64,000 bases of DNA from Siderastrea radians (GCA_964017195.1 OZ024896.1:6539987-6603986), one strand, 5' to 3'. Numbered from the stretch's first letter, positions 45,201-57,439 are shown. Numbers and translations are program-made. Notes: generated by a model not told the origin, from the sequence alone.

Positions 45201-45862
45201 CATTACACAATGTAATTATTGGCCCCATTGCAGACTTGTGTCATGGTGACGAATTGATCATTGTCCCAGATGGTCCATTGTGCTTAGTGCCATTTTCTGC
45301 TTTGAGCCAATCTATACGAATCCGCACCGTACCCTCGCTAACCAGTTTAAAACTGATTGTGGATTCCCCTAAGGACTACCACAGCAAGAGTGGTGTACTG
45401 CTCGTCGGAGATCCGTGTCTGGAGAAGGTTATCAAGGGAGGAAAGCCGATGTACTGCCCATTGCCATGCACCAAAATGGAGGTAGAGATGATAGGGAGAA
45501 TTCTAAAGGTCTCACCATTTACGGGAACAGAAGCAACAAAAGAGAAAGTGCTGGAAAAAATAGCGTCAGTTGCCTTGGTTCATATTGCAGCACATGGGAA
45601 CAAGGAGACTGGAGAAATTGCACTGGCTCCAAATGCTGGGTGGGAACATAATAAAGAGCAAGCATCAAAGAACCTGATACCTAAAGAGGAAGACTACATT
45701 CTAAAAATGTCAGATGTGCTAGCAGCTGGCCTACGAGCAAGGCTTGTTGTGCTCAGTTGTTGTCATAGTGGCCGCGGAGAGGTGATGTCTGAGGGTGTGG
45801 TTGGTATTGCTCGGGCTTTCCTGGCTGCCGGTGCTCGTTCTGTTCTGGCGACACTCTGGTGA
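42275..45862 (+). CDS. TPR-CHAT protein (TTC28-like), 1195 aa, truncated by in-frame TGA
   Basis: Residues ~10-800 are 20 tetratricopeptide repeats of exactly 40 residues (consensus [39 protein letters not shown]), a superhelical protein-binding array. A degenerate helical linker follows ([27 protein letters not shown]). The CHAT domain spans ~900-1195 with [22 protein letters not shown] (His1107) and [11 protein letters not shown] (Cys1163), the caspase-like His/Cys pair. CHAT proteases are caspase relatives; fungal and bacterial TPR-CHAT proteins act in immunity and cell death, some by cleaving gasdermins. The coral role is unknown. The Met at 42275 is only the first after the broken repeats, not a convincing native start. 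The frame ends SVLATLW-TGA where the family continues with (A)ISDEAT, so the stop is internal. It could be a pseudogene, a null allele or a shortened active form. Confidence 0.9.
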   Translation: MGDEAGEGIAHCNLGNAYDSPARFQEAIELHNKQLSLSKEVGDKAGEGKAYGNLGNTYRSLGKFQEAIELHNKQLSIAKELDDKAAEGKAYCNLGNAYRSLGRFEEAKEFHIKHLSIAKEIGDRAAEGKAYNNLGNAYHSFGRFQEAIEFHNKHLSISREVGDRAGEGSAYCNLGIAYRSLGKFQEAIEFHNKHLSITKEVGDWAGEGSAYCNLGNAYDSLGRFEEAVEFHNKHLSISKEVGDKAGEGKAYCNLGNAYHSLGRFQEAIEFHNKHLSISKELGARDGEGKAYGNLGNTYCSLERFQEAIEFHNKHLSIAKELGDKDGEGITYCNLGIAYHSLGRFQDAKEFHNKHLSIAKEVGDRGGEGKAYGNLGIAYHSLGRFQEAIEFHNKHLSIAKDLGDKDGEGITYCNLGIAYHSLGRFQDAKEFHNKHLSIAKEVGDRGGEGKAYSNLCNAYHSLGRFQEAMEFHNKQLSLSKEEGNRAGEGIAYCNLGIAYHSLGRFQEAMEFHNKHLSISKELGARDGEGKAYGNLGNTYCSLERFQEAIEFHNKQLSISKEVGDKAGEGIAYCNLGIAYHSLGRFQEAMEFHNKHLSVSKEVGDRDGEGKAYGNLGNTYSSLERFQEAIEFHNKQLSISKEVGDKVGEGKAYGSLGIAYHSLGRFQEAIEFYNKHLSISKEVGDRAGERKAYRNLGNAYKSLGRFEEAAEFHNKDLSIAKEVGDKAGEGKAYVNLGSAYHGLERLDEALEYHIKALSVTKEVGDRVAEGVAYTNLGTTYHNLRKFQKAKESFQSSIDVFDIVRPSLRSEDAWKISFQDKYCYAFKNLWHTLLDHLDMTDEALFVAERGRAQTLVDTLKIQYGLTTLPLPSLETKETISYISNNLSTQTVFIGIERNIIVFWVIRKENKFELRRMEVGGREGHSNSITDLLETTLKNIGAGVCIRRENRSLEPADDSNRGDDEEPAQTLKCTIDSLQPLHNVIIGPIADLCHGDELIIVPDGPLCLVPFSALSQSIRIRTVPSLTSLKLIVDSPKDYHSKSGVLLVGDPCLEKVIKGGKPMYCPLPCTKMEVEMIGRILKVSPFTGTEATKEKVLEKIASVALVHIAAHGNKETGEIALAPNAGWEHNKEQASKNLIPKEEDYILKMSDVLAAGLRARLVVLSCCHSGRGEVMSEGVVGIARAFLAAGARSVLATLW

Positions 45863-46064
45863 ATTTCTGACGAGGCCACCATGATGTTCATGAAGAGTTT
45901 TTATCAACACCTGGCAGATGGAGAAAAAGCCAGTCTCGCTCTTCACCAGGCTATGAAAACCCTTCGAGATTCAGAGAAGTTCTGTGCTGTGAAGTACTGG
46001 GCCCCATTTGTACTGATTGGCGATGACGTCAGGCTGGAATTTGGAAACAAATCTTCTGAGTCTT
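45863..46064 (+). CDS. Severed C-terminal part of the CHAT domain
   Basis: Directly after the TGA the same frame continues [20 protein letters not shown], later [16 protein letters not shown], the usual end of TPR-CHAT proteins. It then reaches a consensus donor, GAGTCTT|GTAAGTATG, at 46064/46065. A plausible last exon starts at 46702 after ttttattttcag and would end the protein two codons later (TAA at 46707-46709). The lack of any further damage in these 67 codons means that the stop is the only lesion here. Confidence 0.8.
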
Positions 46065-46701
46065 GTAAGTATGTGTTGGTCTAGGGTTAGTATTTACCAT
46101 TTTGTATTTTCTTTTTGGTTTAAGGAAAGCTTCTTTCTTGCCTGTATGTATGCGGTTCCTCCCAGACAAACAAATTCGTATTAAAATGGTCAAACGTAAA
46201 AAGCAAAGAAAAAGGCACCTTATGCAAAGGAGTACTTGCAGGTTATAAGTTACGTTTCAAAATACTTACCCAACCGCCCCCCCCCCTCCTTCCTCAGCAC
46301 ACACACAATGTAATTTACATCAGTAGATGACTACTTGCGAACACGGAATACTACTTTGCGAAGGCTGGTAGGGGAAGATGCTATGAGTTGAATCATAGTT
46401 AGAAACTGCCGTCGTGATATCGATGTTCTAGTTTTGGATATGTTGACTGATATTATGACGCTACAAGATGTTAAGACAGTGTGTATTTCCCAGGCCTCGA
46501 CAGACATAAACTAGAATACGCCAATCTATTATTTTCATATAAACTATTTCACCTTTGTCTCAAGTAGCAATCAAGCCCAATGACATTGAAAATCTCAGTA
46601 TCGACAGAAACCTTACACTAATGAGCGCGTGCTATATGTTTTTTCAATCACATTACATCATTTCTTTGTTTCCTTATCGTATTTTACTGTTTTATTTTCA
46701 G

Positions 46702-46760
46702 ACGCCTAATTATCAAGTCAGGAGAGGACTTACACTGTATATCCGGCTAGAAATATGAGT
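46702..46760 (+). other. Possible last exon of the TPR-CHAT gene
   Basis: A good acceptor (ctgttttattttcag) precedes acgcctaatt. Joined to the donor at 46064 it completes one Tyr codon, adds Ala and stops. The extent of the 3' UTR is not visible. Confidence 0.35.
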
Positions 46761-46945
46761 GACATTTCAAATAATTTTTTGTACTACGTCGTAGTATCAT
46801 GGTGGCGTTCATTCCTGCAAAACGGAAGCTGTAATACCCACAAAGACAACAAAATAGCAAATATTGTAAAAGAAAGGTTTTCCAGAGTGAGAAGAGCGCA
46901 ATTGCTAGGGCTTTCCTTTTTTATTTGTAAGGAATACAACAGTGT

Positions 46946-47455
46946 TGTGGATACCTAGCTACGCCGTGGTTGTGTAGTCTGTGACAGTCCATTACATAGG
47001 TTCTTTGATAATTTTAGTTCTTTGATATTTTAGATGGATTAAGTTGTGTTATGCACGTTTGAAATAAGAGAACACAAGTTTGTATTCAGTTTAGTGCGAG
47101 ACTTTTGTCCCAGTTGTCCATGCAGTAATTTTAAAAGAATTGAAATAACTTCTGAAGAGGAGTCATATTAACTCCTGGTAGTGCAGTTTCTTTATTAAGA
47201 AACTTGTATTCTTTAGGAATACAAATGAACATTGCGGAGACCTAGCTAAGCCGCAGTTGCGTAGTCCGTGACAGTATTACACAGTTTCTTTGATAATAGT
47301 TACTACTTTAATAGAAACTATTGTTGTGTTATGCATGTTTGAAATAAGAGAACATAAATTGTTATTCAGTTCGGTGCGAGACTTTTGTAAGGGAGTTGAA
47401 GTATCTTTTGAAGTGGTATTAAGTTAACCCCTGGTGGTAGAGTTTCTTTATTTTG
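46946..47455. repeat. ~290-bp tandem duplication
   Basis: Segment 1 (46946-47220) and segment 2 (about 47238-47455) share acctagcta.gccg..gttg, ttgtgttatgcacgtttgaaataagagaac and gtgcgagacttttgt. By eye identity is about 80%. No reading frame is conserved. Confidence 0.75.
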
Positions 47456-48928
47456 GAGTAATTGCTACTCAAAAAAGGAGCTCAATTATTTAAACTCCAT
47501 AATGATTAAAACTGATAAGGCCATTTGGAGATTGGAATTAATTTGACCCCCGATACGAAGTCAAATTCAGGAGTTAAAATAACCACAAAGGATTATTTTG
47601 AACTTAGTTTTGAAGTTAAAATAACTTTCTGAAATCGCCGTAAGACCGTGAGAATTTTTCATTTTTACCTAATTAAAGTTACATACGAGTAATCTCTTAA
47701 AGAAAACACGATTTAGAGACATTAAAGAGTTTTCTGTTGCTAATAAATTTTATGCATCAGCCTTTGTGACTTATCTGTTACGTTTATTCTGTCGAATTCC
47801 CAGTGGCCGCTCAATAAGAACACCTGGATGACTCGTAAACCGTTAAAAGCATTACCAGCAGACATTATCCTGCTACCGTGCCATCAGAGTTTTCTTGGTC
47901 GCCCTGTGGTTCGGCGGACGAAAAAGTAAACTTGGGGAAACTGCCTCCGATTCTTTGATCTGCTGCCATTCAGAATTTTGGACAAATTAATTAAAAATAC
48001 TGGTTTCAACTGGTTCTCAACTGGTTTGAAGCTGACACATGCCATGTACGTTGTCAGAAAGTCCACGCGATGTGCCAAACTTGCAAGCTCGTTGTACGCG
48101 ATAGATTTGCATTTTTCGCAGTTTTTTGGTCACTTTTCCTAGCTCAGGAAATGAGCAGAAAGACAAGGTAGGAAGTGTTAAAATTGTACTTTATGCTTCA
48201 TGTTCCTTGTCTGATACCAGATGATTGTTTGCAGGGTGTTGCTTTGGGTGAGCTCTGTTTGCTGGGACACAAATAATGAAACATCTAGATCTGTATGGGA
48301 TAAATTTGGGATAAATTTTGGCCGCGGGCGTGGCCGTTTATTCAAATCAAGCACAGAAAGCTGGTAAAACCCAATTTATAATTAAATTATTACAGGATAT
48401 TAAATGAAGTCTCGTGGGGATATTTAAGAAACATAGGCACGCAATGCGCGCAGAGCCAATGACTCTTTTTTCCCACAATATCCTAACAACCTATAGGTTT
48501 TTACACCTCCGGTAAGTCGCACCCTAACCCCTCTGCCCCGCCTCTCTCTATAAAACCTGGTAATGATCGAGCGGTTAATTATAGCGTGATATCAAGATTG
48601 CGGGTGAAGTAAAGAAACCGAAGAAAGCTCTTTGTTTCACTGTTCTTCAAAGGCAAAATAGAGTCGGAAAAAAGGGCGGGAAAAAAAGTTAAGAAAAGTG
48701 ACGGGAACGGAGATTAAAGGGTGCGGGTGGCGGGAAGTTTGTACCCCCCATCCCCCCTCCCTGTCCGTCCCCTAGCCCCTTCCCCATTCAGCCAGAAATG
48801 GCGGAAATGTCGAATCCAGGTATTAAGGTCTCAAGAAACGGTCAGTTTGCCATGAAATAGTGGTTATTTGATAAAATGATGTAATGTTGACGTCATCATG
48901 ACATCAACAAAATATTTTGATGCATTCC

Positions 48929-48988
48929 CACTCGTGGTCACTCGTAGTCACTCGTGGTTTACTCGTGGTCACTCGTGGTCACTCGTGT
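48929..48988. repeat. CACTCGTGGT decamer minisatellite
   Basis: Six imperfect tandem units (cactcgtggt, cactcgtagt, cactcgtggtt, tactcgtggt, cactcgtggt, cactcgtgtg). Confidence 0.9.
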
Positions 48989-49561
48989 GTACTATTAGAC
49001 ACAATTAACCCGAAGTATTTTATGCTGTTTTAGTCGAGGCTTTTCACTACCGTTATAAACTTGGGCTTTAAATATAAATTGTTTTCACTGTTTTTATTGT
49101 AATTAGAGAGTAACGCTAGTTCCATGAAATAGCCTGAAATATCTTTGATGATTCGATACTTGCGATAGAAAGTTTTCATGTGGGTAATCGGCCGGAAATT
49201 AAAGTACTTCCAATTTTTCTTCACAAGTTATTTACCATCACATTACCTCTGGTTGGTTCGTTGCGGCCACGACGTTATCTCAAATTGACTAGTCTGTTTT
49301 GTGTGTAATTTCTGAAGAGTTTGTTGCAGTAGAAATTTATACCACGGCGAAGTAAAGAAAGGACCACAACGCGAATAAAATCCAGCCAAGGCTGGGCGTC
49401 GTACTCCCATAGTATAAGCTGTATGGCCATGTGCCGCTGATAAGGTAAGGGTTTCAGTGCCCTGGTGACACACCCCCACCCAACATCTCACAGAATACCC
49501 CCCCCGGCAGATTGAAGACAAATACCGTCGGACAGCGCCGTTCTATTACACTTGGATGACA

Positions 49562-49597
49562 TTAGCCATGACGTCACTTTCGTGACGTCATTGGCTA
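49562..49597. promoter_or_regulatory. Hairpin with paired CRE-like sites
   Basis: TTAGCCATGACGTCAC is followed by a 4-base loop and its complement GTGACGTCATTGGCTAA, with one bulged base. Each arm holds TGACGTCA, the CREB/ATF full site. A real regulatory role is unproven because no gene lies near. Confidence 0.4.
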
Positions 49598-50145
49598 AAA
49601 ACGGTTCAAATGTTGCAAAAGCCTGACATCTGACCGTAATGCTCCCTTAACGTACGAGAAACAACACAAAAGCATCCGTGACAACAAAAGCAACAACGAG
49701 AGGCTTTATTTGCACAACCATAAATTCTTACAATACTGCAGAAGCTTTTAAGCTTAAATTACCTAAAATTAACTAATAATAATAAAAAAAAACAACAACA
49801 AAACAAAAAAAACAAAATACTGACAAGGAAAACGGAACAAATACATACTGCACCATAATTAGTTAGAGATATGGGGGGGGGGACGAGATAGGTAAATCAG
49901 ATTATTCTTTAATGTAATCAGTTGGATTCATAGAAGTGGTTGCCGTCTCTTACGAGAGCTTTTAATTACAGAGTTTAAGTGACAATTCAAACGGGGTTTC
50001 ACAACGCTGGTCGTAACTAGAGCTCTTCGCTTGTATCCCGAAAAAGGTACACAACGCCGTGAAACCGTCCCTAAAGCCTTCGGTCAAACGGGTGCATCAT
50101 CATATAACATTAATATTGTTGAATACAACATCGTTGTATAGACTA

Positions 50146-50335
50146 TAAGAGCAGTCTCTCTTTCCGCTCAGGGGTAGCCGAGAGAAAAAATAAACGAGCG
50201 AGCGTGAAGATCGGCTGCCGCGTGGAAATGTGACGCATGCGTATAAGGGCTTATCGCGCGGGTGTCACGTTTCACCCGTTAGCTGATTTTTTGACGCTCG
50301 GAGAGACGAAGACAGACTGTAGTCTGTGGCTGTAA
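50146..50335. mobile_element. Decayed relative of the 10017-10179 MITE
   Basis: The left end agagcagtctctctttccgctcaggggtag matches the first element's terminal repeat closely. The right end (acgctcggagagacgaagacagactgtagtctg) is diverged. The core with gagcgagcg, ctgc.gcgt and gtgacgc is also recognisable. No target duplication can be read. Confidence 0.7.
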
Positions 50336-50564
50336 GAATGTTTGATAGGAGTCTAACGTTGTTCATCCATCAGTCAATATCACTTAGCATGATTGACCAT
50401 CATGTAACAGGTTGCAAAGTACCGGAAGTGAGAAAACAGTGTAAAATCGCTCGAACCGGAAATAAAACGTGCACACAAAACATTTGTTTTTATCTCGAAA
50501 TTTTGCTCCGTGACCCATCCTCATTTTTTGCTTGCATATAGCATTAAGTGTGCCAATTCAAATA

Positions 50565-51441
50565 GAAACGATTGGAGAAGAGTCATTCAGTGGAATTTTT
50601 TGTAATTCAGAAAACGACTTTTCGAGATAACTTAAGTTCTACTAAACAACTTTTTGCCATACCACCAGAGATTTTAAAGAATTTAGGGAGGTTCCCAAAA
50701 ATGTAATAAAAAGGGTAGGTCACCTAACTAGTTTTTCAGACAATCGGCAAAAACTGAAATTTGGGTTTTTTTATGGACCTTTAACGTTGCTATGGTAACG
50801 GCTATGACGTCACAATCAGCGCTAAAGCATTGCCGACAACAGAAGTGCCAAGATATTCATGGTTTGCCTACATGATCAGAAATAATTTTTTGTAATCTTT
50901 CATCATTTTCAAAATTAAAGACCCTTTCAAGCCACCTTAAGTACGGCGATTTCAACAACGTTCCAATGGTTTTGAATGGAAATACTGAAGCCAATTCCGG
51001 TACTTTGCAAACAGAAACGATTGGAGAAGAGTCATTCAGTGGAATTTTTCGTAATTCAGAAAACGACTTTTTCAAGATAACAAGTTCTACTAAACAACTT
51101 TTTGCCATACCACCAGAGATTTTAAAGAATTTAGGGAGGTTCCCAAAAATGTAATAAAAAGGGTAGGTCACCTGACTAGTTTTTCAGACAATCAGCAAAA
51201 ACTGAAATTTGGAGGGGTTTTTTATGGACCTTTGACATTGCTATGGTAACGGCTATGACGTCACAATCAGCGCTAAAGTATTGCCGACAATAGAAGTGCC
51301 AAGATATTCATGGTTTGCCTACATGGTCAGAAATAATTTTTTGTAATCTTTCATCATTTTCAAAATTAAAAACCCTTTCAAGCCACCTTAAATATGGCAA
51401 TTTCAACAACGTTCCAACGGTTTTGAATGGAAATACTGAAG
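50565..51441. repeat. Two tandem copies of a 449-bp unit
   Basis: Copy 1 starts gaaacgattggagaagagtc at 50565 and copy 2 at 51014, in direct tandem and over 90% identical by eye. Each includes ccataccaccagagatttta, a CRE-like tatgacgtcacaatc and tggtttgcctacatg. The second copy ends near ctgaagcc at 51441. Short frames occur on both strands but change between the copies. Confidence 0.88.
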
Positions 51442-52134
51442 CCGTTTCGCCCAGGCCTGATAGGGAGTGAGCGTAACCCTGGTCGTTTATGCACTTCTCA
51501 TCGGCTTCCCCGAATAGAGTGTTGCGGGACCCAGGGTCACTTGTGGTGGAACTGGGACTTGGTGGGAACTTTGCAACAAATGCCAACCACTGTAGTGGCA
51601 GAAATGTGAGAGCTTAGATTTATGATGCCCCAAATCTTGGGGGAAATGTGGGGACATTTGTGCCATTGGATAGTACTTGAGCTTCAGCTGCCTGTGGTTC
51701 TTACAAAAATGGCTTCAGGAGATATAACCCAGTGACAGCAAAGGGAGAGCGGCTTCCAGTTACCCTAACTTCTACTGTATAATTTGAAATGCTGTCATCC
51801 TTAACCTTAAAGGTGAGTATTTGCAGACATAGGTCATAGCAAAATATGATGGCCAAGGGTAGAAATTCCACAGTGATCTATTGGGCTCACCAAGCATTTA
51901 AGAGTGTTAAATACATGCAAAAACACTACAATGCCTACCAGCACGGCATATTCATAGCATGTGCTCAATGCACAGGGTGGCATATGGCATTGCAAAGTGA
52001 AGTGCATGCTCCACAAGGATCCCTATAAACAATTACTGCAAATGTCCCTAAATGGAGTCTCCACACTGGCCTCTAGGAGACGTCACTAGAAGTAGGTGAC
52101 ATCACATGCACATGGTGGATGTGCAACCTAAAAA

Positions 52135-52590
52135 TCACTGCTGGGGACACCTCATGACAATTGCATGGAGATTTGATTTGGACCTTGCGAGAAGAGTGTA
52201 ACCGCTAACTAGATGGTGTCAGAAATGTATCATCTCAATAACATCATACCTATTTGGCTCACATCCCAAACTGTGGTCCACCATCATTCAGTTTGATTGT
52301 CACTGATGGGGACATTTAATGACACTTACTTGAAAAATCAAGTTGGCTTTGGGAACCGCTGACGAGAAGTTACATTTGTGTGGGTTCATATCTCAAGGAA
52401 TCTTTGAAGAAACCACTGATGGGGACACTTAATGATGCTTACATTAAATCTCAACCTGGGCCTTGAGTGTGAGGTTGGAAACCTTTAACCAGTTGACGTC
52501 ACATGCTCACGTGCCAAAAAGTGAGGAGGGTGGAAGCATTTGTTATATGCTGGGATTTGAATATCACTGATGGGGACACTTTTAAAAAGC
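52135..52590. repeat. Dispersed CACTGATGGGGACA motif repeat
   Basis: The motif cactg(a/c)tggggacac, mostly followed by a t-rich aatgac/aatgat, occurs at about 52135, 52300, 52413 and 52564, with spacing of 113-165 bp. The sequence in between is also loosely alike (cacatg, ttgggaacc). This points to a degenerate tandem array. Confidence 0.55.
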
Positions 52591-53571
52591 CTTCAGCTAG
52601 GCCAACTGGTAGAGTCAGTAACCACTGAATTAGGCTTTCAGGTCTTAGTAAAATGCTTATTTAAAATATAAATTACCTTCCCTGCCATACGATTTTTCAT
52701 ATTCTACCATCATAAAAGGTATCCTTTCGGACAGACCTTCCCCATATGCCCACATGAGGAAGTACCCTCAAACTGTGAATGGATGATAAAGATATGTTAC
52801 AAACATGAAATGCCCAAACTTCCATAGTTGAAACAACTTGCTCAAAACTGAAGGGATACGTGCAGTTAACCCTTGAAGCATCCATAGTGACAAGTATCTA
52901 ATTTCTCCTCACAGTATTAGTACTTAATTTAACATACAGGTCATGAGAATAATGCAAATGCTGCAAAAGAACAAATGTTTGATTTTTGATAAAATTCTCC
53001 CAACTCGTAACACAAGAAATAGAAGGAGAATGGTAAGAATATCCATGTTAATATTGGGGCATAAACGGTTAATCAGAAAACAAGAAATCTTTGCTCTACA
53101 GTGTACACAACACTCAACACCAAAACCCGGCTAGCTGCACGCGACTATCAAGATAAGGCCTTCCAGGCTGACAAGAAAAAAAATCTTGAAAAAGGTATTT
53201 TGTAAATTTACTGGAAAATAACAGAAAGTGTTAATAAAATTGCCCATGTTGATCAAATGAGCTAGATCATATCATCACACCAAAATACTTTGAGGTGGGG
53301 TACTCCCTTACAAATACCAAAAGAGGTATGTGCTACAGAGCAGGTTGTTCTTGAGGTTCTTAGTCCCTAAATGGCATATCCATTTTGCCCCTGTTTAGTA
53401 TTGTGAATCCAGTGTGATCCTTAGATAGGGTTCCTTTTTTTGCATTAGCTGAAACTGTATGTGAAATTTTGCAGTGCACACCTAGTCTAAATTGACAGGA
53501 GTACCCCCTCCCCCCCAAAGTCAGGCAGCACACATACACTCAAGCAGTATCCCAGTGTGCATGTGGTATTC
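52591..53571. other. Non-coding stretch
   Basis: No gene is recognised. Confidence 0.4.
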
Positions 53572-54111
53572 GGTCAAATCTTCCCAGTGCAAGACAAAAT
53601 GCCCCTGACAAAACGCCCCCTAATTTACATTGAGCTTAACTACTACCTTAGCTTAAATTTTAGTGTCATTTCCTATTGTTTATGTTGTTGTAAAAGCTCG
53701 ACTTCTGGCAAATAACATACCTTAGCTTAACGTTTATGAACTTTAAGTTTAGTGCTTCCAAGTTTTTACATTGTTTAAGCATTCTAAGACTAATAATATT
53801 TTAATAAATATTTGCTTGATTATTTCTCGCTTATTACAATAAGGAAAAGTGTTCAACGTAAAATTTAGTTTAGTATTACTTGCATTTTACCTTAGCATTA
53901 TTTCGAAGTTTTGCTTAATGTTGTAACAACATAACCTTAAATTGAGTCAAGCTAGACTGTTATAACTTTATGTAAGAAAATTAATTCAAATAAACTGAAG
54001 TTGGCTTGAAATTTTCTTTGAACTCTTCATTCTGTGCTTAACTTATGTCTTCCATTAGGGGACGTTATGTCTTATCTGGTGGGAGCGTTTTGTCTTGGGG
54101 GCGTTTTGACC
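53572..54111. mobile_element. Element with GGTCAAAACGCCCCC-type inverted ends
   Basis: The left end ggtcaaatc..caagacaaaatgcccc and the complement of the right end (ggtcaaaacgcccccaagac, then aaaacgctccc) match over about 40 bp with small indels. The interior is A/T-rich and non-coding, with repeated cttagctta. No target duplication is clear. Confidence 0.65.
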
Positions 54112-54799
54112 TACAATCATGCATGTTTATGGAGGAGGCTGCGGAAAAATAGCAAATTAACAATTTTGGACCCATTTTTCCTCAAAAACAGACGGTACAA
54201 CCAACAATGAAACTTTCAGAATCAATCTATAACTGCAGTGACCTACACTTACATTACAGAATTGTAACAAAGTCTGTCAGACAAATTTTCAGCTATTTTC
54301 TACAGAGTGAAATTCAACATAAATTTTCTTGCAAGCAAAATTTCTATCTTATGTATTTTTACCAGTCTCATTTATGGCCCCTTTCTAAATGCTGAAATTT
54401 TAAGGTTTGGTTGTACAGTCAGATTTTGAGAAAAAAGTCCTGATAAAGTCTAGTTCTAGTCCCAATCTTAGAACTTGGTCTTGACTTTTTTTCAAGCCTT
54501 TCAAATGTCCTATTAAGGTAACAAATTAAAGAAAAGCTATTTGGAATGTTATGCAAGGCTAAAACAAAGTCCGCTTTACCACTGAAAACTGTAAAAAGCC
54601 ACCTTAAAACACTAAAAACAGAAAGGTAAAAATTTCAAAAGAAGCATTTCAATGTGCTTTAGAAACTAAATGCTCCAACTGCGAAACTGTAATTGCTTCC
54701 TTGTTTGACTTCTGACAATCCAGCAGTTGTAGAAATTAAGCCAGCATGGACAATTCTTCATTAGCTAATAGCTGATAGAGTTTTCACTGGTAAGCACAT
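54112..54799. other. Non-coding stretch
   Basis: No gene is recognised. Confidence 0.4.
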
Positions 54800-56030
54800 G
54801 GCTCCAAGCAGGACTGTGAATTAATTATCGACGACGGAGTCCACAGGGGTGACTGTTCATAACATAGAACAAAACAATACCAGAGAGAACCAGGAAACAT
54901 GCAGACCATGCCTTGCATCTGAAATAAATAATTTGATTATTATTTATTTGTTGTAAAAATCCATATAAATAGGATTTAATGCACTTAACAAATAAAATCC
55001 TAACAAAATATATTTAAAAAAAACAGTATTTAGTTTTTGTAGTAGTGTTGTATATAACATTGTGATGTACTATCTATTTTATTGTAACTAGTTTTTACTG
55101 TAATGCTTCTAGCAGAGGGCCTCTAGTTTATTAGCGCTGCTATTACAAGCCACCCTCTCTAAATAAAGACTTCACAATTTAAAATGGAATTGACTATATG
55201 TGAAAGAAATCAAATAACATAAATAGGGAAATAAACTGCATTTAGTAAGAAAATTGAATAAGGTGGAAATTCCTGGGGGGAGGGGGTCATCAAAGACCCC
55301 CTTGGAATGGAAATTCCCAAGGGGTAGGGGGGGTTGCAAACCAAAAAACCTTCCAAGGGAGGGGTATGGATATTTTCTGGAACCACACAATAACAAAAAA
55401 CAATGCAGGAGTGCTCAACGAGCGATTTTACGNNNNNNNNNNNNNNNNNNNNNNNCCTGACAATGGAATTGACTATGTGAAATAAATTAAATTACATAAG
55501 TAGGGAAATAAATTGCACTTAGTAAGAAACTTGTATCTTAATATATGTCATCATGAAACATCAGCTAAACCATAAAAAAAAGTCATAAGTGCTACTTTAA
55601 ACCATACGAAAAAGTTCTCTGCCCTAAAAACATGTGGATATCTGTTCCAGAGAGCAGGTGCACCCACCACAGTGTCCCTTTTCCTAGTGTTTTTCTTTGC
55701 CCTTAAAGCTGAAGTAACAATTCACTATTTGCTTGAAGATTATAGACTGATTGCTTCTTAACTGAATCAAACTACTTATATATAATCAAATGCCTAAGCA
55801 TGTATTGTTTTAAATGTGAAAACAATGCTTTAAAAGCAATGCTCAACCTAACAGGCAACCAATGCAATTGGCGCAGTCCAGGATTAATCCCATGTAAAAT
55901 GTAAAGTGTTGGAGACTGACCTAGCAGACATGTTTTGCACCAGTTGCAGCTTGTTGAAGTGGATGCTGGGCAGGCCAATGACATAATAAAAACAAAGGAG
56001 AGTCAGGGGTTGTCTGCTGTTTATGGAAGC
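54800..56030 (-). mobile_element. LINE-derived tandem unit 1, interrupted by an assembly gap
   Basis: The minus strand at 55984-55772 carries a LINE reverse-transcriptase C-terminal remnant with QLHWLPVRLSIAFKALF, the usual Q-HWLPV--RI-FK signature of CR1/L2-like elements. The 3' part continues to lower coordinates. The unit (part A 54810-55030, part B 55180-56030) repeats as unit 2 downstream. Sequence beside the 23-N gap is duplicated: ggaattgactatgtgaaa..aaattacataa..agggaaataaa occurs both before (55184) and after it (55464). Stops interrupt every frame. Confidence 0.7.
55433..55455. other. Assembly gap (23 N)
   Basis: Twenty-three undetermined bases. The flanks share sequence, so the join may be a misassembly or two haplotype ends. 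Confidence 0.99.
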
Positions 56031-57310
56031 AGAAACAGTACATGGATCCAAGCAGGGCTGTGAATGGCAGAGTCCAGAGGGGTAGCTGTTCTCAATCTAG
56101 AACAAAACATTAACACCGGAGAGAAGCAAGAAAAATGCAGCCCATGCCTTGTGCCTGAAATAAATAATAACTAATATTTGAAGGGCCCGGTGGAAAAAGG
56201 GCGTAAGTGACGATTTGAGGTTAAAATCGAAATTGCTCCTATTTAGCTGAACATTGGCACACAGGCTGGTTTTCATGTGAGGAATGTTGTTGCGCACTTA
56301 TTTCTTGACCCGAGATCTAAAATTTGAAGAATTAGCGTATTACTTTTGCTTACTGACACAAAGAAAACAACAGGACTGCGGATTCTAGGTTGAATTCCTT
56401 TGTTTTAGTTCAGGCAGAGAACAAAAGAAATCTTTCACGCATCACTTGAGCGAGTTCAGTTCAACAACACTTTTCACGCAAAAGTAATACGCTAATTCTT
56501 CAAATTTTAGATCTCAGGTCAAGAAATAAGTGCACAACAGCCTTCCTCACATGAAAACCAGCCTGTGTGCCAATGTTCAGCTAAATAGGAGCAATTTCGA
56601 TTTTAACCTCAAATCGTCACTTACGCCCTTTTTCCACCGGGCCCTTCATTTATATGGTGCAAAATCCATATAAATATGATCTAATGCACTTAACAAAAAG
56701 CTAAAAATATGAAAACGAAACACTGTCTATTTAACAATTTCAAATGGAATTGACTATGTGAAAGAAATTAAATTACATAAGTAGGGAAATAATTGCATTT
56801 AGTAAGAAAAGTGTGCATATACATGTAAATATGTGTCATAAACCATGAACCATCAGCTAAACCACAAAAAATGTCTTAAGTGCTTCCTCAAACCATAACA
56901 AACTGCTCTCTGTCCTAAAAAGAAAAAAAAAACATGGAAGTCTGTTCCAGAGAGCAGGCGCAGCCCACTGTAGTGGCCCTTTTCTTTCTAGTGTTTTTCT
57001 TTGCCTTCATAGCTGGAGTAATAATTCACTATTTTCTTGATTGTAGATTACAGTCTGATTGCCTCTTAAACACTGAATCAAACTTATATAATTATAATCA
57101 AATACCTATAACCATGTATTGCTTTGAATGTTATAAACAATACTTTAGTGATTCTCAACCTAACAGGCAACCTATGCAACTGGTGTAAACTACGACTAAT
57201 CCTTGTAAAATGTAAAGTTGCAGACACGCTTTGCACCCGTTGCAGCTTGTTGAAGTGATGTAGTAAGTAAACTGAAGAGATGGCAATTCTGTCCACAGTT
57301 TGTGGAAGCA
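56031..57310 (-). mobile_element. LINE-derived tandem unit 2, with nested MITE
   Basis: Same organisation as unit 1. On the minus strand 57296-57084 reads HHFNKLQRVQ, then LHQLHRLPVRLRI and FITFKAIHGY, again the end of a CR1/L2-like reverse transcriptase. Further 3' (about 56990-56880) broken frames resemble the conserved LWN-LP / LKTFL tail. The region corresponding to aaataaataat...tccatataaa in unit 1 is split by the MITE at 56180-56647. Confidence 0.75.
56180..56647. mobile_element. MITE with ~170-bp TIRs and ATTT duplication
   Basis: The ends gaagggcccggtggaaaaag and its complement ctttttccaccgggcccttc are perfect. Pairing continues for about 170 bp (through gtaagtgacgatttgaggtt, gtgccaatgttcagct and agatct..aaatttgaagaattagcg). 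ATTT flanks both sides (56176-56179 and 56648-56651). Unit 1 offers the unoccupied version of the site. The 130-bp centre is non-coding. Confidence 0.85.
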
Positions 57311-57439
57311 GAAACTACTTACACAGTACGCAGTGAAGCAATGCTACCTCTGGATGGGACTTTGTGAAAGTTGCCCTCTTATATGAGGTTAAGCTGAAAA
57401 CATCTCCCTGAAAAACACATTAATTAAGTACAGGTAGAT

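Larger units (their letters stand above)
47460..50140. other. Non-coding stretch with small repeats
   Basis: No gene is recognised. A minisatellite of about six units of (t)cactcgtgg lies at 48929-48988. A hairpin with two CRE-like TGACGTCA-type sites lies at 49562-49597. A segment with caccccc and accccccccggcag at 49470-49510 looks like a repeat edge. Confidence 0.5.

Noticed and set aside
45860..45862. Selenocysteine reading of the TGA
   Set aside because: The family has an ordinary residue here, no selenoprotein link is known for CHAT proteins, and I see no supporting element.
50857..51586. Related minus-strand frames of 92-104 codons
   Set aside because: They differ in length and start between the two tandem copies, and plus-strand frames overlap them; duplication alone explains the likeness.
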